DNA from: Flavobacterium ustbae
GTDB lineage: Bacteria; Bacteroidota; Bacteroidia; Flavobacteriales; Flavobacteriaceae
NCBI RefSeq assembly: GCF_003946915.1
Contig: NZ_RPOC01000012.1
Span: forward strand, 1 to 64,000
DNA length: 64,000 bases
Direction of reading: 5' to 3'
A program made the position numbers and the translations under genes. This document shows positions 28,420 through 37,041 of the stretch, one piece after another; the first letter of the stretch is position 1, and every line of letters begins with the position of its first letter. The notes beneath the pieces were generated by a model, which was not told where the DNA came from, did no database searches, and saw only the letters and a list, made by a program, of their open reading frames with translations.

Positions 28420-28770
28420 ATGTCACACGAGCACGTATCAAATACAAAAAGAATCTGGTTTGTTTTCGGATTACTTTCAGCAGTAACTATTGTAGAGGTT
28501 ATTTTAGGGATCTACAAACCTCACGCTTTAGAGTTTACTCATTTTGTTGGTTTGAATTTGTTAAACTGGATTTTCTATATCCTTACAATTTTCAAAGCTT
28601 ATTATATTGTATGGGCATTTATGCACATGGAAGGTGAAAAAAGCAGCCTTAGATGGTCTGTAGTTTCTCCTGTTATCTTCCTAGTTTTATATTTATTGTT
28701 TATTCTGTTAACAGAAGGACATTATATTTATGGGGTTTTTAAAGATTCTACTATTAAATGGAATTTTTAA
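28420..28770 (+). CDS. Cytochrome c oxidase subunit IV family protein
   Basis: 116 residues with three membrane helices (WFVFGLLSAVTIVEVILGIY, FYILTIFKAYYIVWAFMHM, PVIFLVLYLLFILLTEG). The FKAYYIVWAFMHMEGE motif is typical of prokaryotic subunit IV (CyoD/CtaF-like). This small accessory subunit helps assemble the oxidase. A terminator follows, so this is the last gene of the first part of the block. Confidence 0.9.
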   Translation: MSHEHVSNTKRIWFVFGLLSAVTIVEVILGIYKPHALEFTHFVGLNLLNWIFYILTIFKAYYIVWAFMHMEGEKSSLRWSVVSPVIFLVLYLLFILLTEGHYIYGVFKDSTIKWNF

Positions 28771-28790
28771 CATGATATTAATTCGAAAAG

Positions 28791-28817
28791 AAGCTCCGAT
28801 TTACGGAGCTTTTTTTA
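28791..28817 (+). terminator. Rho-independent terminator after oxidase subunit IV
   Basis: An 8-bp stem AAGCTCCG / CGGAGCTT with a 5-nt loop is followed by a run of Ts. Confidence 0.9.
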
Positions 28818-28849
28818 TTTTTGTACCTCAATAATTTTCCGTTAATACA

Positions 28850-29491
28850 ATGAAAAAAAATATAGTTCTCTTTGTACTTTTTGTATTGCCAATTGTAGCA
28901 TATTTGTTTTTTGCTTCTGGTGTAAATAGTTTTACAACACTTCCTGTATTAACATCAAAAGTGGGCGATTTTGGAAATTGGAATTCATTAAACGGAAAAA
29001 AAATCTCCCTTGATAAAAAGATTACCGTTCTAGGTTTTTCTGGAACAAATATTTTAGAAAACAGAGGTAATTATTTTAATTTAAACGAAAAGATCTACAA
29101 ACGTTATAATGGTTTTGAAGATCTTCAGTTTGTAGTGCTTTGTCCGATAGGGACTGAAAAAGAAGCTCAAAAAATAGTTGATGCTTTATCTCCTTTTACA
29201 GATGTCAAAAATTGGAATTTTGTTTTTGCTTCAAAAGAAGAAATCCAAAATTTTTATGACGGACTGCATTTAAAAGAAAAACTAGATCAAAATCTTGGAA
29301 CTCCAAATGTTTATATCATCGATAAAGAACGCAATCTAAGAGGAAGAAAAGATGCTAAAGAATATAAAGAAGGTTACAATACTTTTCATCCTTCTGAGCT
29401 GAGCAATGAAATGCTAGATGACTTCAAAATCATTTTATACGAATATCGCGCAGCTTTAAAGAAGAATCATAATGCCACAAAACAACTTTAA
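28850..29491 (+). CDS. Membrane-anchored thioredoxin-fold-like protein lacking the CxxxC site
   Basis: 213 residues with an N-terminal membrane anchor (IVLFVLFVLPIVAYLFFASG). The rest resembles an SCO1/AhpC-type thioredoxin fold: strand ITVLGFSGTNIL where SCO proteins have the redox loop, strand LQFVVLCPIGTEKEA, and NVYIIDKERNLRGRKD, which matches the SCO segment with DKDGNIR. No CxxxC is present; the only visible cysteine is in VVLCPIG. It sits 11 bp upstream of a normal SCO1 gene. I infer a degenerate SCO paralogue that may act as a partner rather than an oxidoreductase. The fold call comes from reading motifs, not from a search. Confidence 0.6.
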   Translation: MKKNIVLFVLFVLPIVAYLFFASGVNSFTTLPVLTSKVGDFGNWNSLNGKKISLDKKITVLGFSGTNILENRGNYFNLNEKIYKRYNGFEDLQFVVLCPIGTEKEAQKIVDALSPFTDVKNWNFVFASKEEIQNFYDGLHLKEKLDQNLGTPNVYIIDKERNLRGRKDAKEYKEGYNTFHPSELSNEMLDDFKIILYEYRAALKKNHNATKQL

Positions 29492-29502
29492 ATATTTTTA
29501 TA

Positions 29503-30189
29503 ATGTTCAAAAATAAATCATATATCGGAATCTCTTTTGTCATTTTGATTTTTGGGATTTACGCTATTCCTAAAATTGTTGATCGAGTTAAAAACGGAGA
29601 TATTGTAAAAGGAAATCGTCTGGATAATGTTGAAGCGAAATCTTCAAAAGATGCTAAGCTTTTAACAATTGGACCAGCGCCAAAATTCGAATTGACCAAC
29701 CAGGATAATGTAAAGGTTTCAAATGAAACGTATAAAGGGAAAGTGTATGTTTTAGAGTTCTTCTTTACAACTTGTCCTTCTATCTGTCCAAAGATGAATA
29801 TGAGTATGCTGGAGATTGAAAAAACGTTTTTCGGAAATCCTAATTTCGGTATTGTGTCTATTACAATCGATCCAAAACATGATACGCCTCAGGTTTTAAA
29901 AGATCATGCAAAATTGCTTGGCGTGAAATCTTCTAACTGGAATTTCTTGACTGGAGATAAAAATGTTATTATGGATTTGTCAAATAAAGGTTTTAATCTT
30001 TATGCAGGAGAAAATGAAAAAGTAAGCGGCGGGTTTGAACATTCTGGATTGTTCGCGTTAATTGACAAAGATGGAAATATTCGTTGCAGAAAAGATGAGT
30101 TTGGAAATCCTAGCATTTACTACGATGGTTTAGATAAAAAAGGCGTTCGTGATATTCAGCAAGACATTAAAATTTTATTAGAAGAATAA
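29503..30189 (+). CDS. SCO1/SenC family copper chaperone for cytochrome oxidase
   Basis: 228 residues: an N-terminal membrane anchor, then a thioredoxin fold facing the periplasm. The copper site is complete: C91 and C95 in FFTTCPSICPKMN and H180 in FEHSGLFALID. SCO proteins deliver copper or reduce cysteines for the CuA centre of oxidase subunit II. Its place between the oxidase genes and DUF420 fits. It is 3 bp from the next gene, so it is in an operon. Confidence 0.95.
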   Translation: MFKNKSYIGISFVILIFGIYAIPKIVDRVKNGDIVKGNRLDNVEAKSSKDAKLLTIGPAPKFELTNQDNVKVSNETYKGKVYVLEFFFTTCPSICPKMNMSMLEIEKTFFGNPNFGIVSITIDPKHDTPQVLKDHAKLLGVKSSNWNFLTGDKNVIMDLSNKGFNLYAGENEKVSGGFEHSGLFALIDKDGNIRCRKDEFGNPSIYYDGLDKKGVRDIQQDIKILLEE

Positions 30190-30192
30190 AAA

Positions 30193-30735
30193 ATGGAAGA
30201 TAATACCTTAGAGAAAAAATATAATAAATTCATTATTGCGGTTTCAATTATAATTCCAGTTGTTGTAGCAATTCTGTTTGGAGTTAAACTTAAAGATTTT
30301 GGTTATGATGTAGAGCCATTGTCAATGCTACCTCCAATTTATGCTACAATTAATGGTTTTACAGCTGTAGTTTTGGTTGTAGCTGTAATGGCTATAAAGA
30401 AAGGAAATCAAAAACTTCACGAACGATTAATGACTTTGGCTATTGCACTGTCTGTTGCATTCTTGGTAATGTATGTGGCGTATCACATGACTTCAGATTC
30501 TACTAAGTTTGGTGGAGAAGGTGCTATACGTTATATCTATTTCTTTATTCTTGTAACACATATCTTATTGTCAATTGCTATTATTCCTCTTGTTTTAATA
30601 ACGTATGTAAGAGCACTTGCACAGCGTTTTGACAGACACAGAAAAATAGCTAAAATCACTTTTCCGCTTTGGCTGTATGTTGCGGTAACAGGAGTAGTGG
30701 TTTACTTAATGATTTCACCATATTATGTACACTAG
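30193..30735 (+). CDS. DUF420 family membrane protein (CtaM-like)
   Basis: 180 residues with five predicted helices (IIAVSIIIPVVVAILFGV, INGFTAVVLVVAVMAI, ALSVAFLVMYVAYHM, YIYFFILVTHILLSIAII, FPLWLYVAVTGVVVYLM). Conserved histidines lie in QKLHERLM, YVAYHMT and LVTHIL. DUF420 proteins such as CtaM help maturation of heme-copper oxidases. It overlaps the next small gene by 11 bp, so the two are probably translationally coupled. Confidence 0.88.
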   Translation: MEDNTLEKKYNKFIIAVSIIIPVVVAILFGVKLKDFGYDVEPLSMLPPIYATINGFTAVVLVVAVMAIKKGNQKLHERLMTLAIALSVAFLVMYVAYHMTSDSTKFGGEGAIRYIYFFILVTHILLSIAIIPLVLITYVRALAQRFDRHRKIAKITFPLWLYVAVTGVVVYLMISPYYVH

Positions 30736-30985
30736 AAAAAAATATCAAATCATAAAATCCAAATTCCAAGCTTTAGTTTTTGGAATTTGGTTTTTCTTTA
30801 TTGGAATTTCAACAAATGCCCAATGTGCCATGTGTCGTGCGGCTTTAGGAGGAGATTCTAATACTAAAAAAGCTGAAGCAGTAAATGATGGAATTGTTTA
30901 TTTGATGGTAATTCCATATTTGCTGGTATTAATAATTGGGTACTTGATTTATCGAATGTATTCTAAAAAGAAAAAAGCAGTGTAA
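30725..30985 (+). CDS. Small membrane protein with N-terminal CxxC, oxidase assembly locus
   Basis: 86 residues overlapping DUF420 by 11 bp. Residues 12-29 form the hydrophobic signal segment. Cleavage near NAQ would leave C34 and C37 (QCAMCRAALGG) at the very N-terminus of the mature protein, followed by a linker and one membrane helix (VIPYLLVLIIGYLIYRMY) with a lysine tail. Small proteins with this C-x-M-C start recur next to SCO genes in Bacteroidota; no function is known to me. A thiol pair beside SCO1 suggests copper or redox handling (inference). The signal segment is encoded by a repeat also found at 44141. Confidence 0.75.
   Translation: MYTRKKYQIIKSKFQALVFGIWFFFIGISTNAQCAMCRAALGGDSNTKKAEAVNDGIVYLMVIPYLLVLIIGYLIYRMYSKKKKAV
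30759..30809. repeat. Fold-back repeat (AATTCCAA family) inside a coding sequence
   Basis: The arms CCAAATTCCAA (30759-30769) and TTGGAATTTGG (30780-30790) are perfect complements around a 10-nt loop. A third TTGGAATTT follows at 30801. The same arrangement occurs at 44141-44204. Here it codes for residues 12-29 of the small CxxC protein. Confidence 0.75.
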
Positions 30986-30998
30986 TTACACTGCTTTT
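30973..30998. terminator. Bidirectional terminator between convergent genes
   Basis: A perfect 26-bp palindrome (AAAAGCAGTGTAA and its complement) overlaps the stop of the CxxC gene and ends 7 bp before the stop of the minus-strand DUF4403 gene. It has As on the left and Ts on the right, so it can act in both directions. Confidence 0.85.
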
Positions 30999-31004
30999 CT
31001 GTTT

Positions 31005-32411
31005 CTATTTAAGTCCGTTGACCGAAACATTTACCGTTCCGTTTATTTTGATAAAAGCGATAATGGCTTGATTGGTTAACTGAATTTTTTCAAACTGAAT
31101 ATCTTCCATTTTGCCGTTTACAAATACGCCTGGCATTGGTGAGTAATTCTTCAAATAACCTGCCATGCTTTTTTTGCCTTCTTCCAGATTGGGCTGAATG
31201 GAGTAACGACAGCTCTCTTCCATTTTTCTTAAAACATATCCTTGAGCAAGCCAGTTTGCTGTTCGCATCAATTTGCTTTTGGTGTCTAGAACATAATCTA
31301 ATTTTTCAAAATAAATTTCTTTAGTTTGTGCGTTGTATGAAGGAAAACCATTTAAATAAAGTGTTCCGTTTATAGACCCTAAGACATCCAAAGCAATTAC
31401 CATTTTTCCTTCCTTGTGCCAGATTGAAACATTTTTTACTGTTACCTTTTTGCTTCCTTCCCCAAATTCCTGACCTGCAAAATTCTTGGTCATAATCTTA
31501 GAGGCGTCGACATAACTTGAAATCGCGGCAATATTAGCAGAAATCTGATTTGGAATTTTAGCAACGGGTTTTAAAACAATTTTGCTAGCATTATATTTAG
31601 ATTCTGGCTGTTTGCCAACAATGGTTTCCATGTTGCATTTCATACCCATATCTAGCAGGAAAGAATCGTTTTTTAGTTTGGCATTTGTAGAATAAATTTC
31701 GACCGGAACAATGCGAAGCCAGCTTTCGTAAGTATCGCTCATTTGAAATGGCGTGCAGATTTTTTCGACCGCCTGAAGAACATTTGGCTTAAAATCCATT
31801 GATTTTTCTATGGTTTCGTCTATTGTTTTTTCCAGTTTGCCTTTAAAAATAGTAATAGCAGGATTTATTAAATAGGTAATCGGCATGTTTTTGCCAAAAA
31901 CGTTCATAGTCGGTGTTTCGCTCCAATCGATCGATTTAAATTCAGTTTTTGTGCTGAGCTTCCAGTTGGTCAAAGCTGTTTCGCTGGATAAAGTAATAGT
32001 TCCGTTCAAATTAAATTCCCTAACATCATATAATTCGACTCCTAATTTCTTTGTACCAATTCTGTATTTAATATTCGCTTTAAGCGGTAAAATTGTTTTA
32101 ATTCGTTTATTGGGATTAGCAGGGTCATTTTGAATTTTGATCGGAGCTTGTTTCCAGATTTTCATTTCAATATCGTCGTCTTCAATATTGTTATCTTCAT
32201 AAATTAATCCATTAAGAAAAGCATTAGTCTGATTTTCAATGTCATTTAGTTTTATGGTAATAGGAAGATTTATGAATGATGGACTGCTGTCGTACACTAG
32301 TGGACTGGCATCGTCTGGTTCTGGTTTTAAAGTTTCTAATTTTTTAGTCGAAGAACAACTTGTTAGCACGGCAAGCGCCAAAAACATTGAAATAATAGAA
32401 GTAAGCTTCAT
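31005..32411 (-). CDS. DUF4403 family lipoprotein
   Basis: 468 residues. The N-terminus is a lipoprotein signal with a lipobox (LAVLTSCSS). The body is a long mixed alpha/beta chain with motifs such as SFINLPITIKLNDIE, DWSETPTMNVFGKNMPI and GVFVNGKMEDIQFEKIQLT, which I recognise as DUF4403. Its function is not established. The lipobox suggests anchoring at the cell envelope. It is monocistronic and convergent to the oxidase genes, with a 154-bp promoter region shared with the divergent efflux locus. Confidence 0.8.
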   Translation of the reverse strand: MKLTSIISMFLALAVLTSCSSTKKLETLKPEPDDASPLVYDSSPSFINLPITIKLNDIENQTNAFLNGLIYEDNNIEDDDIEMKIWKQAPIKIQNDPANPNKRIKTILPLKANIKYRIGTKKLGVELYDVREFNLNGTITLSSETALTNWKLSTKTEFKSIDWSETPTMNVFGKNMPITYLINPAITIFKGKLEKTIDETIEKSMDFKPNVLQAVEKICTPFQMSDTYESWLRIVPVEIYSTNAKLKNDSFLLDMGMKCNMETIVGKQPESKYNASKIVLKPVAKIPNQISANIAAISSYVDASKIMTKNFAGQEFGEGSKKVTVKNVSIWHKEGKMVIALDVLGSINGTLYLNGFPSYNAQTKEIYFEKLDYVLDTKSKLMRTANWLAQGYVLRKMEESCRYSIQPNLEEGKKSMAGYLKNYSPMPGVFVNGKMEDIQFEKIQLTNQAIIAFIKINGTVNVSVNGLK

Positions 32412-32589
32412 TTAGTATGAATTTTTAAGACAAGGTAAAATTACGAAAACTATGATATTTTATTAAAAAAGTGTAACAATAAGTAAAAAAGCAAGTCTAA
32501 TACAAAATAGGTAACAAAATTATTAACTTTTTATTATCATAAATTACTTAATAAAAACGTTATTATTGTCTAAAAAATTTAACAATACC

Positions 32590-33291
32590 ATGATCGAAAT
32601 TAAAGATTTACACAAATCCTATAAGATGGGAAGTTCAGAATTACACGTGTTAAAAGGAATTAATTTTAATATAGAAGAAGGGGAATTGGTTGCGATCATG
32701 GGGTCATCAGGTTCTGGTAAATCAACACTTCTTAATATTTTAGGAATTTTGGATGAAGCCGATTCTGGAAGTTACATTTTAGACAAAACACCAATAAAGA
32801 AATTAAACGAAACAATTGCTTCAAAATACCGTAACAAATTTTTAGGTTTTGTTTTTCAATCTTTTAACTTAATAAATTACAAAACAGCATTAGACAATGT
32901 TGCTATGCCGTTGTATTATCAAGGTGTAAAAAGAAAGGAACGTTACGAAATAGCAATGAAATATTTAGAAAAAGTAGGTTTAGGATCTCACGTCCATCAC
33001 TTGCCAAATGAACTTTCTGGAGGACAGAAACAGCGTGTTGCTATTGCAAGAGCATTGGCTTCGAATCCGAAAGTATTGCTTGCCGATGAGCCTACAGGAG
33101 CTCTGGATACCAAAACATCTTATGAAGTTATGGAATTGATTCAAGGGATTAATGACGAGGGAAAAACAATTTTGATTGTTACACACGAGCCTGATATTGC
33201 TGCAATGTGCAAAAGAAATGTAGTCCTAAAAGATGGATTAATTATCGATGATAAAAAAGTAGAACAAGTTAGAGCTTCGTCTTATGTTTAA
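32590..33291 (+). CDS. ABC transporter ATP-binding protein, MacB/LolD type
   Basis: 233 residues from the ATG at 32590 (MIEIKDLHKSYKMG). An in-frame TTG at 32566 overlaps a near -7 box (TATTATTG at 32561) and is unlikely to be the start. Walker A is GSSGSGKST with K44, the signature is LSGGQKQR, Walker B is VLLADEP, and the H-loop is VTHEPD. The Q-loop region (FVFQSFNLI) is typical of the MacB/LolD branch. It powers the two permeases that follow, overlapping the first by 8 bp. The system is likely mechanotransmission efflux across both membranes. Confidence 0.95.
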   Translation: MIEIKDLHKSYKMGSSELHVLKGINFNIEEGELVAIMGSSGSGKSTLLNILGILDEADSGSYILDKTPIKKLNETIASKYRNKFLGFVFQSFNLINYKTALDNVAMPLYYQGVKRKERYEIAMKYLEKVGLGSHVHHLPNELSGGQKQRVAIARALASNPKVLLADEPTGALDTKTSYEVMELIQGINDEGKTILIVTHEPDIAAMCKRNVVLKDGLIIDDKKVEQVRASSYV

Positions 33292-34528
33292 TATTGAACG
33301 CTGGCAGGAAATATTTGAAGCCATTTCTAAAAATCGTTTAAGAACATTCTTAACAGGAATTTCTGTGGCTTCGGGGATTTTTATTTTAGTAATCCTTCTT
33401 GGTGCAGGTAAAGGTCTGCAAAACGGAATTGAGAAACAATTTGAGCGTGATGCTGCAGGAATCATTGAGGTTTGGTCTGGAACCACTACTAAAGAATATA
33501 AAGGATTAAATCCAGGAAGACAAATTCAATTTCGCAATAGCGATTACAATCAATCGGTACAAAAATTTGAAGATAAATTAGATTTGAGAGCTTCAACCAA
33601 TAACTATTGGGGGCAGCCTTTTGCTTACGGCAAAGAGTCAGGAAGTTACCAGTTTAGAGGTGTTAATCCAGATTATGGCGGAATAGAAAACTTAACCATA
33701 GTTCAAGGCCGTTATGTAAATGCTAAGGATATAGAAAGTAATGCAAAAGTGGCGGTTATTGGAATGAAGCTGAAAAACGATCTGCTGAAAGACAAAGAGG
33801 CAATCGGAGAAGAAATTCTAATAAACAACATTAATTTTAAAGTAGTTGGCGTTTTTACAGATCCAGGAGGAGAAAGAGAAGAGACTCGTGCTTATCTTCC
33901 ATTAACTACAGTTCAGAAAACTTTTGGCGGAGGCGATAAGATCAGCAACTTGTTTTTTACTTTAAAAAAGACAGACAATTATGATGAAGCTTTGGCACAG
34001 TCAGAAAAATTTACACAAGATTTAAAAGATTTATTAAAGAGTAAAAATGTGGTAGCTCCTGAAGATGATGGTGGTGTGGGAGTTTATAATTCGGTTAAAG
34101 ATGCCAAACAATTTTACGATTTAAACTTATATATCAGAATCTTTTTTTGGTGGGTCGGTATCTGTACCATTATTGCAGGTGTCGTAGGCGTGAGTAATAT
34201 TATGCTCATTATCGTGAAAGAAAGAACGAAAGAGATTGGTATTCGAAAAGCATTGGGAGCTTCGCCTATTTCTATTATTACAATGATTCTACACGAGTCT
34301 ATCTTTATTACGACAATTGCTGGTTTTGTGGGCTTGTTAGGAAGTCTGCTTTTATTAGAATTTGTTGGTCCGATGGTAGAGAGCGAATTTTTCAGAAATC
34401 CAGAAGTAGATTTCGGTGTGGCTTTGACCACTTTAGTCCTGCTAGTATTTGCAGGAGCAATGGCAGGATTTTTTCCAGCTTACAGAGCAGCCAAAATTAA
34501 ACCTATTGTAGCACTTAGAGACGAATAA
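33284..34528 (+). CDS. MacB-type ABC permease 1
   Basis: 414 residues: helix 1 near the N-terminus (RTFLTGISVASGIFILVILLG), a large periplasmic domain (about 50-280), then three helices with the FtsX-like signature (IMLIIVKERTKEIGIRKALGASP) and a final FFPAYRAAKIKPIVALRDE. There is no fused ATPase domain; that is a separate gene here. It starts 8 bp inside the ATPase gene and ends 2 bp before permease 2. Two different permeases probably form a heterodimer. Confidence 0.93.
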   Translation: MFNIERWQEIFEAISKNRLRTFLTGISVASGIFILVILLGAGKGLQNGIEKQFERDAAGIIEVWSGTTTKEYKGLNPGRQIQFRNSDYNQSVQKFEDKLDLRASTNNYWGQPFAYGKESGSYQFRGVNPDYGGIENLTIVQGRYVNAKDIESNAKVAVIGMKLKNDLLKDKEAIGEEILINNINFKVVGVFTDPGGEREETRAYLPLTTVQKTFGGGDKISNLFFTLKKTDNYDEALAQSEKFTQDLKDLLKSKNVVAPEDDGGVGVYNSVKDAKQFYDLNLYIRIFFWWVGICTIIAGVVGVSNIMLIIVKERTKEIGIRKALGASPISIITMILHESIFITTIAGFVGLLGSLLLLEFVGPMVESEFFRNPEVDFGVALTTLVLLVFAGAMAGFFPAYRAAKIKPIVALRDE

Positions 34529-34530
34529 TT

Positions 34531-35796
34531 ATGTTTAGTAAAGATAATTGGGACGAAATATTACAGGCTTTAACAGCAAACGTCTTCAGAACGGTTCTAA
34601 CTGCTTTTGGGGTATTTTGGGGAATATTTATTTTGGTAATATTGCTTGCTGCTGGAAAAGGACTAGAAAACGGTGTGAAAAAAGGTTTTGACGGAATTGC
34701 GACAAATACCATGTTTATGTGGAGCCAGACGACATCAAAAGCGTACAAAGGTTTGCCAAAAACACGACGTTATGATTTTAGAAATAGTGATGTTGCGGCG
34801 CTAAAACAAGCAATTCCAGATTTGTTGTACGTTTCTCCTAGAAATCAGCTGGGAGATTTTAACGGAAGTAATAATGTAGTGAGGGGAACTAAAACTTCTG
34901 CCTTTACAGTTTATGGAGATTATCCAGAGTTAATCAAGCAGCAGCCGATGGACATTATAAAAGGCCGTTTTGTAAATCAACAAGATATTGAAGGAAGAAG
35001 AAAAGTAGCAGTAATTGGTAAAGGTGTTATTAGCGAGCTTTATGGTAAAGAAGAAGAATGCGTAGGGACTTATATCAAAATTAACGGTATCAACTTTATG
35101 GTGGTTGGAGTTTATAAATCCAAACAGCAAGGTGGAAATGCAGAACAAGATCAAAAAAATATTTTTATTCCGTTTACTACTTTTCAGCAGGCCTTTAATT
35201 ATGGCGATAAAGTAGGATGGATGGCTCTTACAGCAAATGACGAATCGTCTATAACGGAATTAAAACCTAAAATATTAGAAATCATTAAAGCACTGCATTC
35301 TGTGAATCCTACAGATGATCGTGCCGTAGGAAATTTTGACTTGTACGAACAATTTAATAAAGTGCAAAGTCTATTTAATATTCTACAAGTAATTGCTTAC
35401 TTTGTTGGAACATTAGTTTTGATTTCGGGAGTAATTGGGATTTCTAACATCATGCTGATTGTAGTGAAAGAACGAACAAAAGAAATCGGAATTAGACGAG
35501 CTTTGGGAGCAACTCCTGCAGCAATTCGCGGACAAATATTATTAGAATCTATATTTTTAACCATTATCTCAGGAATGCTCGGTATTGCAGTTGCTACAGG
35601 AATTATAGCGCTTTTAAATATGGCATTAGATTCCATGCCGCCAGGAAGCGATACTATGTTTGCGAATCCTAGCGTAGATTTAAGAGTTGTATTTGTTGCA
35701 TTACTAATATTAGTAGGTTCAGGACTGCTTGCAGGTTTTATTCCGGCCCAGACCGCTATTAGTGTTAAACCAGTAGATGCTTTAAGAACAGAATAA
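34531..35796 (+). CDS. MacB-type ABC permease 2
   Basis: 421 residues with the same plan as permease 1: an N-terminal helix (RTVLTAFGVFWGIFILVILLA), a periplasmic domain and three C-terminal helices with IMLIVVKERTKEIGIRRALGATP and GFIPAQTAISVKPVDALRTE. The periplasmic sequences of the two permeases diverge far more than the membrane parts, as expected for paralogues specialised as a heterodimer. It lies 38 bp before the first adaptor. Confidence 0.93.
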   Translation: MFSKDNWDEILQALTANVFRTVLTAFGVFWGIFILVILLAAGKGLENGVKKGFDGIATNTMFMWSQTTSKAYKGLPKTRRYDFRNSDVAALKQAIPDLLYVSPRNQLGDFNGSNNVVRGTKTSAFTVYGDYPELIKQQPMDIIKGRFVNQQDIEGRRKVAVIGKGVISELYGKEEECVGTYIKINGINFMVVGVYKSKQQGGNAEQDQKNIFIPFTTFQQAFNYGDKVGWMALTANDESSITELKPKILEIIKALHSVNPTDDRAVGNFDLYEQFNKVQSLFNILQVIAYFVGTLVLISGVIGISNIMLIVVKERTKEIGIRRALGATPAAIRGQILLESIFLTIISGMLGIAVATGIIALLNMALDSMPPGSDTMFANPSVDLRVVFVALLILVGSGLLAGFIPAQTAISVKPVDALRTE

Positions 35797-35834
35797 ATTA
35801 TCAATCAAAATAAATCGATTAAACCAAAAACAAA

Positions 35835-36956
35835 ATGAAAAAAGGAGTAACGGTAACCATTTTAATATTTATTGCAGTTGTCTTTTTTGGCGCGCTTTAC
35901 TATCTATATGCTAAAAATCAAGAATCGCCAATTGTATTTAAAACGGAGAAAGCAGAAATTAAAACCATCGTAAAAAATACTATCGCGACGGGAAATATTC
36001 AGCCTGACGAAGAAGTTTTAATCAAACCAAACATCTCAGGTATTATAGAAGAAGTGTATATCAAAGCTGGAGAAAAAATCAAAGCGGGTGATATGATTGC
36101 TAAAATTAGAGTTGTAGCAAATGTTTCGAATGTGAGCAGCACGCAAAATCAAGTGACGACAGCTAAAATTGCTTTAGACAATCAGGAAAAGCTTTATAAG
36201 AGACAAAAAACATTATTTGAAAAAGATGTAATTTCTGCAAATGATTTTGATGCTGCTCAAGTAGCGTATAATCAGGCGAAACAAACATATTTGGCAGCAA
36301 AGCAAAGTTTGGATATCGTTAAAACAGGAACAACTTCATCTTTAGGAAACTATGCTAATACGTTGATTCGTTCTACAGTTAACGGAATGGTTCTAGATGT
36401 TCCTGTAAAAGTAGGAAATCAAGTTATCGAAAGTAATAACTTTAATGAAGGAACTACAATTGCAAGTGTTGCCGATGTTGGAAGAATGATTTTTATTGGA
36501 AAAATTGATGAATCTGAGGTTGGGAAAATTAAAGAAAAAATGCCGATTGAGATTACAATTGGTGCCATCGAAAATAAAAAGTTTGATGCCGTTTTAAATT
36601 ACATTGCTCCAAAAGGAGTTACCGAAAATGGTGCAATCCAATTTGAAATAAAAGCGCAAATGGTTAACAGAGACGATACTTTTATTAGAGCTGGTTTAAG
36701 TGCTAATGCTTCCATTATTTTGGAGAAAGCAGAAAAAGTTCTGGCAATAAAAGAATCTCTGGTTCAATTTGACAAAAAAACACAAAAGCCTTATGTAGAA
36801 GTTGAAACTGCTCCACAGAAATTTCAAAGAAGAGATTTGGTTCTTGGAGTTAGCGACGGAATCTATGTTCAAGTTAAAAGCGGTGTAAATGATACAGATA
36901 AAATTAAAATCTGGAATCAAGGCTTGATTAACGAAGGAGACAAAGAAAAAAAATAA
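35835..36956 (+). CDS. HlyD/MacA-type periplasmic adaptor 1
   Basis: 373 residues. The N-terminal anchor (VTVTILIFIAVVFFGALYYLY) is followed by a half-lipoyl motif (IKPNISGIIEEVYIKAGEKIKAGD), a coiled-coil hairpin (about residues 100-160), the second half-lipoyl (IRSTVNGMVLDVPVKVGNQV) and beta-barrel domains. It bridges the inner-membrane transporter and TolC in the periplasm. The locus has a second adaptor at 38431. Confidence 0.93.
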   Translation: MKKGVTVTILIFIAVVFFGALYYLYAKNQESPIVFKTEKAEIKTIVKNTIATGNIQPDEEVLIKPNISGIIEEVYIKAGEKIKAGDMIAKIRVVANVSNVSSTQNQVTTAKIALDNQEKLYKRQKTLFEKDVISANDFDAAQVAYNQAKQTYLAAKQSLDIVKTGTTSSLGNYANTLIRSTVNGMVLDVPVKVGNQVIESNNFNEGTTIASVADVGRMIFIGKIDESEVGKIKEKMPIEITIGAIENKKFDAVLNYIAPKGVTENGAIQFEIKAQMVNRDDTFIRAGLSANASIILEKAEKVLAIKESLVQFDKKTQKPYVEVETAPQKFQRRDLVLGVSDGIYVQVKSGVNDTDKIKIWNQGLINEGDKEKK

Positions 36957-36998
36957 TCTAATTTGAAGGTTTAAGGATCTTTTTGGTTTTAAAAATGT

Positions 36999-37006
36999 TA
37001 AATTTG
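36999..37006 (+). promoter_or_regulatory. Putative internal -7 box before the TolC gene (TAAATTTG)
   Basis: This exact TAnnTTTG match lies in the 85-bp gap between adaptor 1 and the TolC-like gene, 35 bp before the ATG. It may give extra transcription of the TolC and second adaptor genes. Confidence 0.4.
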
Positions 37007-37041
37007 CGTAGTTCGGTTTACTGCGCCTTCATTAAAAGTAT

